A stretch of 64,000 nt of DNA from Pedobacter namyangjuensis (GCF_003313325.1 NZ_QMHQ01000001.1:1488001-1552000), one strand, 5' to 3'; counted from the stretch's first letter, positions 44,101 through 51,675 are shown. The notes: generated by a model not told the origin, from the sequence alone. A program made the numbers and translations.

Positions 44101-45459
44101 ATGGCAAAAGTTTTATTCAAACAGTGGGGTCCATTTGCGGTTTTAATGACAGTTGCAATTACTGCATTATTTGTTCCTTTATCTGCTAACTTCGATAATG
44201 GAAACTATAATGCCGCCGATATCGCATTTATTTTAATTGCTACTGCGTTGGTATTCTTAATGACTCCAGGACTTGCGTTTTTTTATGGTGGTATGGTGCA
44301 CCGTAAAAACGTATTATCAACAATGATCAAAAGTGTGGTTGCAGCTGGGGTAATTACTGTTTTATGGATTGTTGTAGGTTTCAGTTTAGCTTTTGGCGAA
44401 AGCTGGAACGGATTTATTGGCGATCCGAGAACATTTCTGTTTTTTCAAGGCGTAAACTCTGGTCCGGCTTGGGGCACTATTCCACTTTCCTTATTTGCGG
44501 TATTTCAATTAATGTTTGCCATTATTACGCCAGGTTTGGTGGTAGGTGCGGTGGCAGAACGTATAAAATTCACATCTTACATTTTGTTTATCGTGCTGTT
44601 TGCCATTTTTGTGTATTCTCCATTAGCCCACATGACTTGGTCGCCAGAAGGAATATTATTAAAAATGGGTGTAATAGATTTTGCTGGTGGTACAGTAGTT
44701 CATATTTCTGCGGGTATGGCCGCTTTGGCTGGTGCATTGGTATTAAAGCGAAGAAAATCTCACTTAGAGCATAAAGAAGTTCCGCCGGCTAACATCCCTT
44801 ATGTATTAATTGGCACCGGTTTGTTATGGTTTGGTTGGTTTGGTTTTAACGCTGGTTCGGCCTTAGGTGCAAACAGTTTGGCAGTTTCGGCATTTTTAAC
44901 TACAAATACTGCCGCAGGTGCTGCGGGTTTATCTTGGATGTTTTTTGATGTGGCGAGAGGTAAAAAGCCATCGGTTTTGGGCTTTTGCATAGGTGCGGTT
45001 GTAGGTTTGGTGGCTATTACACCAGGTGCGGGTTTTGTTAGTATTCCTTCTAGTATTTTTATTGGTGCCTTTGCAGCCGTAGTTTCTAATTTAGCTGTTT
45101 CTTGGAAACAAAAAACCAGTCTTGACGATACGTTGGACGTGTTTCCTTGTCACGGTGTTGGGGGCATAGTGGGTATGTTGTTAACGGGCGTCTTTTCCAC
45201 TAAAACCGTAAACCCACTTGGAACCGACGGTTTGCTGTATGGTGGCACAGAATTTTTTATTAATCAATTAAAAGGAGCGGTGCTTGTAATCGTCTTTAGT
45301 TTTGTGGTTTCTTATTTAATCTTCAAACTCATCAATTTGTTCCAACCAATTCGCGTAACTGCAGAAGAGGAGGAAGAAGGACTAGATGCTTCGCAACATA
45401 ATGAGAAATACTCTCAGGGCACACTGATAGTTGCAGGTCAGGAAGTAGAAAACAAATAA
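44101..45459 (+). CDS. amtB: Ammonium transporter
   Basis: 452 residues, 11 spans. Twin pore histidines are H201 (GGTVVHISAG) and H351 (FPCHGVGGIVGML); other family marks are TPGLAFFYGGMVHRKN and DFAGGTVV. It conducts ammonium across the inner membrane. No glnK is adjacent, unlike the common amtB-glnK pair. The C-terminal ~35 residues are acidic and end EVENK. A bidirectional terminator follows. Confidence 0.95.
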   Translation: MAKVLFKQWGPFAVLMTVAITALFVPLSANFDNGNYNAADIAFILIATALVFLMTPGLAFFYGGMVHRKNVLSTMIKSVVAAGVITVLWIVVGFSLAFGESWNGFIGDPRTFLFFQGVNSGPAWGTIPLSLFAVFQLMFAIITPGLVVGAVAERIKFTSYILFIVLFAIFVYSPLAHMTWSPEGILLKMGVIDFAGGTVVHISAGMAALAGALVLKRRKSHLEHKEVPPANIPYVLIGTGLLWFGWFGFNAGSALGANSLAVSAFLTTNTAAGAAGLSWMFFDVARGKKPSVLGFCIGAVVGLVAITPGAGFVSIPSSIFIGAFAAVVSNLAVSWKQKTSLDDTLDVFPCHGVGGIVGMLLTGVFSTKTVNPLGTDGLLYGGTEFFINQLKGAVLVIVFSFVVSYLIFKLINLFQPIRVTAEEEEEGLDASQHNEKYSQGTLIVAGQEVENK

Positions 45460-45498
45460 AAAAAAGCGGTTTAAGTTAACATTTAAACCGCTTTTTTT
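45459..45498. terminator. Bidirectional terminator between amtB and ykuK-like gene
   Basis: Stem AAAAAGCGGTTTAA / TTAAACCGCTTTTT with a small loop and T runs on both strands, placed between two convergent genes. Confidence 0.9.
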
Positions 45499-45524
45499 AA
45501 GCTTCCAGAAATAATCATGAGCAC

Positions 45525-46022
45525 TCAGTGTACCATTTTATCTGCACAGGTGCTACTTGCAAAAGCTTCTGGTTTAGCTTTAAAAATAAAACCCATGCTT
45601 AAAATGTAACCCATTGCCTCATTAAGTGCTTTGTTGCTTTTAAACATTGGATTAGTATTGATATCTGCATGAACTTCCAGGTCAACATCATACAAATCCA
45701 GTAAATCGCAAATAGAATAAGCAGTTTCAATAGATTTTTGCACTTCTACAAGCATACGTTCTTTAATGCCCATTTTTAACGATGATCTTTCTTGGGCGAT
45801 GTACATAAATCCGCCATGCTGCTCTCTAAGCAAAACAATTACGGTTGCAAAATCAGTTAGCGCTCCTTTTACTTGAGAATCTGTGCCTATGCACACTTTT
45901 AATTTGTAGCCATTTTCAGTTTCGCGAATAATTGCACGCTCTACTTCTTCTAAGATTGGCAAATGGATCAATTCGCCACTAAATTTCTTCCAAGTCATAC
46001 GTAATGGTGTTAAGGTTAACAA
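45525..46022 (-). CDS. YkuK-like DUF458 protein (RNase H-like fold)
   Basis: 165 residues from the ATG at 46022, or 157 from the internal ATG at 45998, which gives a more typical start (MTWKKFSGELIHLP). The RNase H-like core has LKVCIGTDSQVKG with D in the first strand, FMYIAQERSS, VEVQKSIETAYSI and LEVHADINTNPMFKS. The family is conserved in Bacillus (YkuK) and Bacteroidota but its enzymatic role is unknown. It converges with amtB. Confidence 0.85.
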   Translation of the reverse strand: MLTLTPLRMTWKKFSGELIHLPILEEVERAIIRETENGYKLKVCIGTDSQVKGALTDFATVIVLLREQHGGFMYIAQERSSLKMGIKERMLVEVQKSIETAYSICDLLDLYDVDLEVHADINTNPMFKSNKALNEAMGYILSMGFIFKAKPEAFASSTCADKMVH

Positions 46023-46166
46023 CCCGTAATCAGGTTTCCTAAAAATAAAAGCTAAACATTAAATAATAGTTAATTTGCGATTGTTTATTTGTCAACATTC
46101 TTTTGGTTATCAACAAGATACGATTATTTGTCTTAAAGTAATTCTTTTAAATCCTAGGTTTTATTT

Positions 46167-46239
46167 GGGCGCTTGAGCGGGCTTTCCGCTGTATTCCCGA
46201 TGAAAGATCGGGAGATGCTGCTCCAATCCCTAGCGCAAC
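46167..46239 (-). repeat. Dispersed element, subtype with conserved CCCGAT hairpin (copy 5a)
   Basis: Plus strand GGGCGCTTGAGCGGGCTTTC ... CAATCCCTAGCGCA, with an internal hairpin CCCGAT / ATCGGG. It is nearly identical to 53649-53721. Its two ends match the reverse of the TAAACCC-type elements. Confidence 0.75.
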
Positions 46240-46245
46240 ACCTTA

Positions 46246-46299
46246 CTTAAACCCGATAATAACGAACATCCTTTTAGTGTTATATGTCGAGTAGCGGCG
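46246..46299 (+). repeat. Dispersed element, degenerate copy 5b
   Basis: Starts TAAACCCGATAATAACGAAC and ends GTAGCGGCGT, a worn right end. It faces copy 5a with 6 nt between them. Confidence 0.5.
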
Positions 46300-46460
46300 T
46301 AAAAAATCTACAATACCAAATATAAAAACCACCTAAGGCACTTAATACACTTTAGATTTATTTCATCGCAATTTACTGTTGTTCGGTGGGTAATAACTTA
46401 AAATTTACTAATCATAACTTACAACTTCCAGCATTGCACTGCCAACTCAAAACTTATATC

Positions 46461-46468
46461 TACCTTTG
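46461..46468 (+). promoter_or_regulatory. -7 box of the helicase gene, almost touching the start codon
   Basis: TACCTTTG ends 4 nt before the ATG at 46473. It fixes that start and implies a leaderless transcript. Confidence 0.6.
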
Positions 46469-46472
46469 CGCT

Positions 46473-47780
46473 ATGACGCTACAGCCCATATTAGACAACT
46501 TAAAGATTGCTGCTTTAAATGAAATGCAGGAACAAACGTTAAAAGCCACAAAAAATGGCGATGATGTGGTTGTGCTTGCACCTACCGGATCTGGTAAAAC
46601 GTTGGCCTTTTTGCTGCCTGTTTTAAATAATCTAAAGCCAAACATCAAAGGAGTTCAATGTTTAATTTTGGTGCCATCCAGAGAGTTGGCCTTGCAAATA
46701 GAGCAGGTTTTTAAACAAATGGGCACCGGTTTTAAAGTCAACTGCTGTTACGGCGGTCACCCGATAAAAACCGAAAGAAATAATTTGGAGCAACCGCCAG
46801 CTGTATTAATAGGTACACCCGGCCGAATTGCTTACCACCTCCGTCACGAAAATTTTGATGAATCTTTTGCCACTACTTTAGTACTTGACGAATTTGACAA
46901 AGCATTGGAATTCGGTTTTCAGGAAGACATGTCTTACATCATCAGAGCGCTACTTTCGGTAAAGCAACGTATTTTAACTTCGGCCACTCAAATGCCAGAG
47001 ATACCTGATTTTACTGGTCTCAAAAATCAAAAAGAAATAAACTTTTTGCAGGATATAAAGGTTGCACCAGATTTGAAGCTCAAAAAAGTTCATACTACAG
47101 CCGAAGATAAATTATCAACTTTGTTTAAGCTGATTTGTAAGATTGGCAGTAAGACTACATTGATTTTTTGTAACCATAGAGAAACGGTTGATAGGATAAG
47201 CGATCTGTTGATAGACCAGGATTTGGCGCACGACATTTTTCATGGTGGAATGGAGCAAGATGAGCGTGAACGTGCCTTATTAAAATTTAGAAACGGTAGC
47301 ATTAAAATTTTAATTACTACAGATTTAGCGGCCAGAGGATTGGATATACCAGAAGTGGAGTATATAATTCATTATCAATTACCTTACACAGAAGATGCGT
47401 TTTTACACCGCAACGGACGTACAGCTCGAATGAATGCTAAAGGTACTGCCTATTTGATTTTGGCCGATGAGGAGAAATATCCGTTTTTAAAGGAGAATAT
47501 TGAGGTTGAGGAGTTGCAAGGAAAGTATCAACTGCCAAAAGATAGCGAATGGCAGACTTTGTATATTAGCGCAGGAAAAAAAGACAAGGTTAATAAAATT
47601 GATATTGTTGGTTTGCTACTTAAAAAAGGTGGTTTGCAAAAAGAAGATGTTGGTTTAATTGAGGTAAAAGACCAGGCATCGTACGTAGCCGTTAAGAGAA
47701 AACTTGCATCGCAGGTGATAAAAGCATTAGCCAACGAAAAAATAAAGAATAAAAAAGTTAAGATAGAAACGGCAATGTAG
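46473..47780 (+). CDS. DEAD-box-type RNA helicase with DbpA-like tail
   Basis: 435 residues from the ATG at 46473 (an in-frame start at 46386 lies upstream of the promoter box). Motif I APTGSGKT (36-43), Ia PSRELA, motif II DEFD (139-142) in place of DEAD, motif III SAT (170-172), motif VI HRNGRTAR (312-319). The C-terminal ~75 residues (WQTLYISAGKKDKVNKIDIV) fit the DbpA RNA-binding domain, which binds 23S rRNA hairpin 92. It probably remodels the large ribosomal subunit. The DEFD form is unusual. Confidence 0.9.
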   Translation: MTLQPILDNLKIAALNEMQEQTLKATKNGDDVVVLAPTGSGKTLAFLLPVLNNLKPNIKGVQCLILVPSRELALQIEQVFKQMGTGFKVNCCYGGHPIKTERNNLEQPPAVLIGTPGRIAYHLRHENFDESFATTLVLDEFDKALEFGFQEDMSYIIRALLSVKQRILTSATQMPEIPDFTGLKNQKEINFLQDIKVAPDLKLKKVHTTAEDKLSTLFKLICKIGSKTTLIFCNHRETVDRISDLLIDQDLAHDIFHGGMEQDERERALLKFRNGSIKILITTDLAARGLDIPEVEYIIHYQLPYTEDAFLHRNGRTARMNAKGTAYLILADEEKYPFLKENIEVEELQGKYQLPKDSEWQTLYISAGKKDKVNKIDIVGLLLKKGGLQKEDVGLIEVKDQASYVAVKRKLASQVIKALANEKIKNKKVKIETAM

Positions 47781-47851
47781 CTTGAGCTGAAAGGCGAAAG
47801 CATAAAGCTTGATTAGTCTAAATACTTTTTACTAACTACTAAATACTAAGA

Positions 47852-48082
47852 ATGAGCAATAACGATATAATGAAAAAACTAAGGGTAGCACTATCCTTAA
47901 ATAGCGATCAAATAATAGAAATCTGTAAACTAGTTGGCTTTACGGTAACTAAAAGCGAGTTGGGTGATATCTTTAGAAATGACGAACATCCCAACTTTAA
48001 AAAATGCGGCGACCAGATTTTACGTAATTTTTTAAATGGGCTGGTTATCTACAAACGCGGACCAAGAGAAGAGAAAAAATAA
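47852..48082 (+). CDS. DUF1456 protein, single-module form
   Basis: 76 residues, LRVALSLNSDQIIEICKLVG, TVTKSELGDIFRNDEHPNFKKC and LRNFLNGLVIYKRG, which is one module of the YehS/DUF1456 family; the Escherichia coli protein has two such modules in ~156 residues. It is thus half-size. Function unknown. It sits 71 nt after the helicase and could share its transcript. Confidence 0.82.
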   Translation: MSNNDIMKKLRVALSLNSDQIIEICKLVGFTVTKSELGDIFRNDEHPNFKKCGDQILRNFLNGLVIYKRGPREEKK

Positions 48083-48086
48083 ATTT

Positions 48087-48152
48087 GTCATTCAGAGCGA
48101 AGCGAAGAATCTATTTCAGGAATTAACAACAGATTTTTCGCTTCACTTATTA
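48087..48152. repeat. Inverted intergenic repeat (GTCATTCAGAGCGAAGC type), copy 1
   Basis: Left arm GTCATTCAGAGCGAAGCGAA with GAATCT, right arm AGATTTTTCGCTTCAC, partly decayed. A second, different repeat family from the TAAACCC elements; it follows the DUF1456 stop. Confidence 0.65.
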
Positions 48153-48171
48153 CTGGAATTACGGTTTTGTA

Positions 48172-48555
48172 TTAATTAATATTGTATCGATGTACTTTGT
48201 TAAGCAATTTTTCGATCTTTTCTAAAAGTATGTCCATCTTGAAAGGTTTAGACATAAAATCGTCTGGAGCACATTCCATGTCCTGAACTTCCTTAAGGTC
48301 GTACAAACCAGACATCATTAAAATAGGAATGTATTTGGTATCGTCGTGAGATTTTAATTGCGAACATACCACACGCCCGTCAATCTTGCCTAAAACAACA
48401 TCCAATAAAATTAAATCGGGCTTAAATTCATCTATACTATCAAAAATAAGCTCCGCGTCGTTTAGCGGCTCTACATCGTAACCGCCAATTTCTAAAATCA
48501 GTTGAATGGTTTCTAAAACATCATCGTCATCGTCAACAACAAGTATCTTCTTCAT
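48172..48555 (-). CDS. Stand-alone response-regulator receiver domain
   Basis: 127 residues from the ATG at 48555 (MKKILVVDDDDDV). The in-frame extension to 48738 reads through the promoter and is rejected. Acidic pocket D8-D10, phosphoacceptor D52 (LILLDVVLG), S82 (MMSG) and K103 (MSKPF) are present; there is no output domain. It would take a phosphate from an unlinked histidine kinase and act by protein contact. A TAnnTTTG box ends 4 nt before this start, so the mRNA may be leaderless. Confidence 0.9.
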   Translation of the reverse strand: MKKILVVDDDDDVLETIQLILEIGGYDVEPLNDAELIFDSIDEFKPDLILLDVVLGKIDGRVVCSQLKSHDDTKYIPILMMSGLYDLKEVQDMECAPDDFMSKPFKMDILLEKIEKLLNKVHRYNIN

Positions 48556-48559
48556 AGGG

Positions 48560-48567
48560 CAAATATA
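48560..48567 (-). promoter_or_regulatory. -7 box of the receiver gene, almost touching the start codon
   Basis: The minus strand reads TATATTTG, a TAnnTTTG match, 4 nt before the receiver ATG at 48555. Confidence 0.5.
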
Positions 48568-48787
48568 TAAGATTGTAATATAAATATATAACAATGGAAA
48601 TTCATAACAGTTTATTTTAGTTTCAAAGTTATTTTTTAATATGTTCGGCCACTCGTAACAAGGCTTTGGGAATAAAATCAATTCAAATTTCGAGCGTAGG
48701 TTAAGTTTCGTACTTTTACAGCTTACAACCTGAATCACTATTGTTTGGTAGATTAATTTCCAAATTTATTTCATTCATATCCATAAA

Positions 48788-49051
48788 ATGAAACACTACA
48801 CCTTACAGCTTTTAGGTTTAATCCTGTTATGCCCAGTTCTATTAGTGCAGTTTTTTAGGTCTCAGACAGCATTTTTACAGCCTTACACGCCGTATTTAAC
48901 CATTGCTGGCTTGTCCCTCTTGCTAGTTAGCTTTGTTTTGAGGATGAAGACTAACGGTTTTAAACAATACAATTTTAGGCTAGGATTTTTGCTGATTTTC
49001 TTTTTATTACTTGTATTGGGTTTAGTGCTCATCTACAAACTCACAACATAA
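48788..49051 (+). CDS. Small hypothetical membrane protein, three spans
   Basis: 87 residues with three hydrophobic segments (about 5-23, 33-52, 65-84) and little else. I do not recognise a family. It ends 68 nt before the GbsR gene and may be a separate unit. The lack of charged residues in the spans and the short loops suggest a small inner-membrane subunit. Confidence 0.6.
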   Translation: MKHYTLQLLGLILLCPVLLVQFFRSQTAFLQPYTPYLTIAGLSLLLVSFVLRMKTNGFKQYNFRLGFLLIFFLLLVLGLVLIYKLTT

Positions 49052-49071
49052 ATCAAAAAATAATTTAAATA

Positions 49072-49100
49072 AAGTTTCAATTATTTTTGAAAGTTTAAAA
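49072..49100. promoter_or_regulatory. Putative GbsR operator, site 1 (overlaps -33 element)
   Basis: A 29-nt site AAGTTTCA ... TGAAAGTTTAAAA with a TTTCA / TGAAA dyad (8-nt spacer). It agrees with site 2 at 49638 in 27 of 29 positions. It includes the TTTG -33 element (49086-49089), so a bound repressor would block the promoter. Confidence 0.6.
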
Positions 49101-49116
49101 ACATGTTGTACATTTG
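49086..49116 (+). promoter_or_regulatory. Canonical promoter of the gbsR-like gene
   Basis: TTTG (49086-49089), 19 nt, TACATTTG (49109-49116): the textbook TTTG-N19-TAnnTTTG. The box ends 3 nt before the ATG at 49120. Confidence 0.75.
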
Positions 49117-49119
49117 ACT

Positions 49120-49623
49120 ATGGATTTTAAGGAAGCAAGAGATAAATTTGTACAAACCTGGGGCGCATTAGGCTCTCAATGGGGTATAAACAAAACTATG
49201 GCTCAAATCCATGCATTTTTAATGGTTAGTTCTACCGCTGTTTCTATGGAAGAAGTTATGGAAGAGCTAAAAATCTCCAGAGGCAACGCAAGTATGAATT
49301 TGCGAGCGTTGATGGATTGGGGAATTGTTTACAAAGAATTTAAGGCAGGGGAGAGAAGAGAATTTTTTACCGCCGAAAAAGATTTAGACGAATTAGCTAT
49401 TAAAATTGCCAAAGAACGAAGTAAACGAGAGATAAAGCCTGCGCTAAAAGTTTTAAAAGAGGTTTCTTCAATAAGTGACAATTCTTCTGCGGAGGCAAAA
49501 CACTTTAAAGAACAGACTACAAAATTGTATGATTTCGTAGCAAAAACAGATACGATGATTGATAAAGTAACAGAATACAAAGACAATTGGCTAACGAAGT
49601 TGATTGTAAAAATGATGAAGTAA
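49120..49623 (+). CDS. GbsR/MarR-family transcriptional regulator
   Basis: 167 residues from the ATG at 49120; the TTG 6 nt earlier is part of the promoter. Winged helix-turn-helix over residues ~25-85: INKTMAQIHAFLMVSSTAVS, MEEVMEELKISRGNASMNLR, WGIVYKEFKAGERREFF. The C-terminal helices (KERSKREIKPALKVLKEV) probably dimerise. Operator copies lie in front of this gene and in front of the next, so it most likely autoregulates and controls the two paralogous membrane proteins that follow. Confidence 0.88.
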   Translation: MDFKEARDKFVQTWGALGSQWGINKTMAQIHAFLMVSSTAVSMEEVMEELKISRGNASMNLRALMDWGIVYKEFKAGERREFFTAEKDLDELAIKIAKERSKREIKPALKVLKEVSSISDNSSAEAKHFKEQTTKLYDFVAKTDTMIDKVTEYKDNWLTKLIVKMMK

Positions 49624-49637
49624 AAAAATTTAATTAT

Positions 49638-49666
49638 AAGTTTCAATAATTTCTGAAAGTTTAAAA
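49638..49666. promoter_or_regulatory. Putative GbsR operator, site 2
   Basis: Same 29-nt sequence as site 1 with two differences, placed between the regulator stop (49623) and the next ATG (49676). It would let the regulator act separately on the membrane-protein pair. Confidence 0.6.
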
Positions 49667-49675
49667 TACAAGGTT

Positions 49676-50029
49676 ATGAATTACAATTTAATCGGTTATG
49701 GCGTCTTCACTTTAATTATTGTATTTATCATCGTGGTAGTGGGCAAAATCTGTTATAAAAACGGAAATATTTTCGTGGCATCGCTTATTCCAGATCATTT
49801 AGCGCTTTGCCAACAGATTAATAAAACCTTATTGGTGGGCTATTATTTAGTAAACATCGGCTATGCTTCAATGACTTTGGCCAGCTGGGAGCATATCATT
49901 TCCTTAGCTCGTTTGGTAGAGGTTATCGCCTTTAAAACAGCAGTTATCGTGTGTATTCTTTCTGTTTTGCACTATTTAAACATTTTCATCTTAACAACAA
50001 GCATTCAAAAATTAATAAAAACCACATAA
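49676..50029 (+). CDS. Hypothetical membrane protein, first of a paralogous pair
   Basis: 117 residues, three or four spans (about 5-24, 49-68, 86-107). I do not recognise a family. The segment INKTLLVGYYLVNIGYASMTL, LVEVIAFKTAVIVC and LNIFILTTS has counterparts in the next gene, so the two are duplicates. It lies behind operator site 2, 12 nt ahead of the second copy. A membrane sensor or transport subunit is possible; nothing more can be said. Confidence 0.65.
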   Translation: MNYNLIGYGVFTLIIVFIIVVVGKICYKNGNIFVASLIPDHLALCQQINKTLLVGYYLVNIGYASMTLASWEHIISLARLVEVIAFKTAVIVCILSVLHYLNIFILTTSIQKLIKTT

Positions 50030-50041
50030 AATCTAGAAATC

Positions 50042-50440
50042 ATGGAAGCAACAACAAAAATTTTAATCGGTTACGCAGTTTATGTTCCAATAGCTTTAGG
50101 CTTAACTTTTTACGTGTCTCGCACACTTTTCAAAAACAGTAAAATTTATATGCTCGATATTTTTAAAGGCAGAAATGAAATCGCGATAGCAACCAATAAA
50201 TTATTCGAAACAGGCTTTTATTTGCTAAATTTGGGGTTTGCATTAATGATTTTAAAATTGAACCCTTACATTACAACTTATCAAAGTTTGGTAGAAGCGT
50301 TGAGCTATAAAATCGGTGGATTTGCCATATATTTAGGTATCATGTTATTCATAAATCTCTACTTCTTTTTTAGAGGGAAAAGAAAAGCCAACCAAGGACC
50401 AAGACCTTTACCTACGCCACCAACATTTGTAGGGCAGTAA
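50042..50440 (+). CDS. Hypothetical membrane protein, second of a paralogous pair
   Basis: 132 residues, spans at about 8-27, 58-76 and 95-114. TNKLFETGFYLLNLGFALMIL, LVEALSYKIGGFAIYL and INLYFFFRGK line up with the upstream protein. It has a basic, proline-rich tail (RGKRKANQGPRPLPTPPTF), so the C-terminus is probably cytoplasmic. It completes the gbsR operon; downstream is a repeat and then the TIGR01777 gene. Confidence 0.65.
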   Translation: MEATTKILIGYAVYVPIALGLTFYVSRTLFKNSKIYMLDIFKGRNEIAIATNKLFETGFYLLNLGFALMILKLNPYITTYQSLVEALSYKIGGFAIYLGIMLFINLYFFFRGKRKANQGPRPLPTPPTFVGQ

Positions 50441-50448
50441 CTTCTAGG

Positions 50449-50526
50449 TCGTCACCCTGTCCCGTCACCCTGAATTTAGTTCAGGGTCTGAAATGCAAAA
50501 CATGCTGAAATAAATTCAGCATGACG
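50449..50526. repeat. Intergenic repeat (TCACCCTGAATTT type)
   Basis: Two hairpins side by side: CCTGAATTTAGTTCAGG and GCTGAAATAAATTCAGC, between GTCACCC and GCATGACG ends. It belongs to the common CTGAA...TTCAG intergenic family of Bacteroidota and lies just after the paralogue pair. Confidence 0.7.
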
Positions 50527-50581
50527 AATTGAGTAAGAAATTGAATTTTGAAAAACAATGGCAGTGTTTCATGGCAACTTT

Positions 50582-50683
50582 AGTCCCGCTTTCCGTTACA
50601 ATCTTTTTTGTTTTCAAACCTCGTGGGTTTTTTTAAACGTACGAGGTTTGCAAAAAAGTATTTTCACTGCAATACGGGTTTAT
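50582..50683 (-). repeat. Dispersed intergenic element, copy 6
   Basis: Minus strand TAAACCCGTATTGCAGTGAA ... GATTGTAACGGAAAGCGGGA, with a 10-bp hairpin CAAACCTCGT / ACGAGGTTTG at the centre. The tail toward 50546 (TTGAAAAACAATGGC) resembles other tails. It lies upstream of the TIGR01777 gene. Confidence 0.72.
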
Positions 50684-50713
50684 GATACAACGGCAAGTTT
50701 AAACAAAACAAAA

Positions 50714-51601
50714 ATGGAAAAGAAAATAGTAATTGCAGGTGGTACAGGCTTTATCGGTAAATACCTTGCCGAAAAGTTTAAGACGTTAGGTTATCAAGTT
50801 ATTATCATCTCACGAAATAGAGCCCACATTCAGTGGGATGATAAAGACAGAATTGAAAGTGCGCTAAATTGTGCTGAAATGCTCATTAACTTAGCTGGAA
50901 AGTCTGTTAATTGTAGGTACAACCAAAAAAACAAAGACGAGATTTTAAGTTCTAGAATAATAACCACCAAAATTTTAGGCGATGCAATTCTAAACTGCGA
51001 AAATCCGCCAGCGCTCTGGATTAATTCTAGTACAGCCACCATTTATAGGCACGCTATGGATGAGCCGATGACGGAGAAAGAAGGCGAAATTGGGACTGGT
51101 TTTTCTGTTGATGTAGCTACCAATTGGGAAAAAGCTTTTTTCGATTTTCAGTTACCAAAAACAAGACAAATCGCTTTGCGAATGGCCATAATTTTAGGTA
51201 AAGGTGGTGGTGTAATGAAACCTTTTGTTAATCTGGTGCGTTTTGGTTTAGGTGGTAAGCAAGGTAGTGGAAAACAAATGTTCAGTTGGTTGCATGTAGA
51301 AGATTTATTCAACATCATTCTGTTTTTGCAACAGGAAAAAGAGTTAAGTGGAGTTTTTAACTGCTCTGCACCAAATCCGGTTGATAATGCTACTTTGATG
51401 AAATCGCTACGCAAAATTATGAAAGTAAGTATTGGTTTGCCATCGCCAGAATGGATGTTAAAAATGGGAGCGGTGTTAATTGGTACAGAGACAGAACTCA
51501 TTTTAAAAAGCCGGTGGGTTTTACCCGACAAGCTAGAAAATGCAGGTTATCAGTTTAAGTTTCCAACTATTAATGAAGCTTTAGAGGATATTTTAGGTTA
51601 A
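50714..51601 (+). CDS. TIGR01777-family epimerase (NAD(P)-binding)
   Basis: 295 residues from the ATG at 50714; the in-frame extension to 50558 runs through a repeat and is rejected. NAD(P) motif VIAGGTGFIGKYLAEK (5-20), then LINLAGKSVNCRYNQKNKDE, INSSTATIYRH and FSWLHVEDLFNII: a typical SDR-like sugar-nucleotide epimerase relative (YfcH group). The substrate is unknown. It follows the GbsR operon after two repeats, so co-regulation is uncertain. Confidence 0.9.
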   Translation: MEKKIVIAGGTGFIGKYLAEKFKTLGYQVIIISRNRAHIQWDDKDRIESALNCAEMLINLAGKSVNCRYNQKNKDEILSSRIITTKILGDAILNCENPPALWINSSTATIYRHAMDEPMTEKEGEIGTGFSVDVATNWEKAFFDFQLPKTRQIALRMAIILGKGGGVMKPFVNLVRFGLGGKQGSGKQMFSWLHVEDLFNIILFLQQEKELSGVFNCSAPNPVDNATLMKSLRKIMKVSIGLPSPEWMLKMGAVLIGTETELILKSRWVLPDKLENAGYQFKFPTINEALEDILG

Positions 51602-51610
51602 AAAATCGAT

Positions 51611-51669
51611 TGTTATGCTGAGCTTGTTGAAGCATCTAACAAAGGTCTTCGACAGGCTCAGAATGACAT
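51611..51669. repeat. Intergenic repeat (TATGCTGAGC / GCTCAGAATGACA type)
   Basis: Inverted ends TATGCTGAGC and GCTCAGAATGACA around GTTGAAGCATC, right after the TIGR01777 stop. It is of the TTCGACAGGCTCAGAATGACA type widespread in Bacteroidota. Confidence 0.7.
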
Positions 51670-51675
51670 GACTAC

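Larger units (their letters stand above)
46023..46460. other. Intergenic stretch with a head-to-head repeat pair
   Basis: About 440 nt without a gene. It holds two oppositely oriented dispersed elements (46167-46239 and 46246-46299) and a ~75-nt run of simple sequence (ACTTAAAATTTACTAATC...) leading to the helicase promoter. Confidence 0.6.

Noticed and set aside
48556..48738. Upstream extension of the receiver gene
   Set aside because: It reads through the TAnnTTTG box and adds a segment unrelated to receivers; MKKILVVDDDDD at 48555 is the normal start.
50558..50713. Upstream extension of the TIGR01777 epimerase to 50558
   Set aside because: The added 52 residues run through dispersed element copy 6 and have no family similarity; the NAD-binding start MEKKIVIAGGTGFIG at 50714 is natural.
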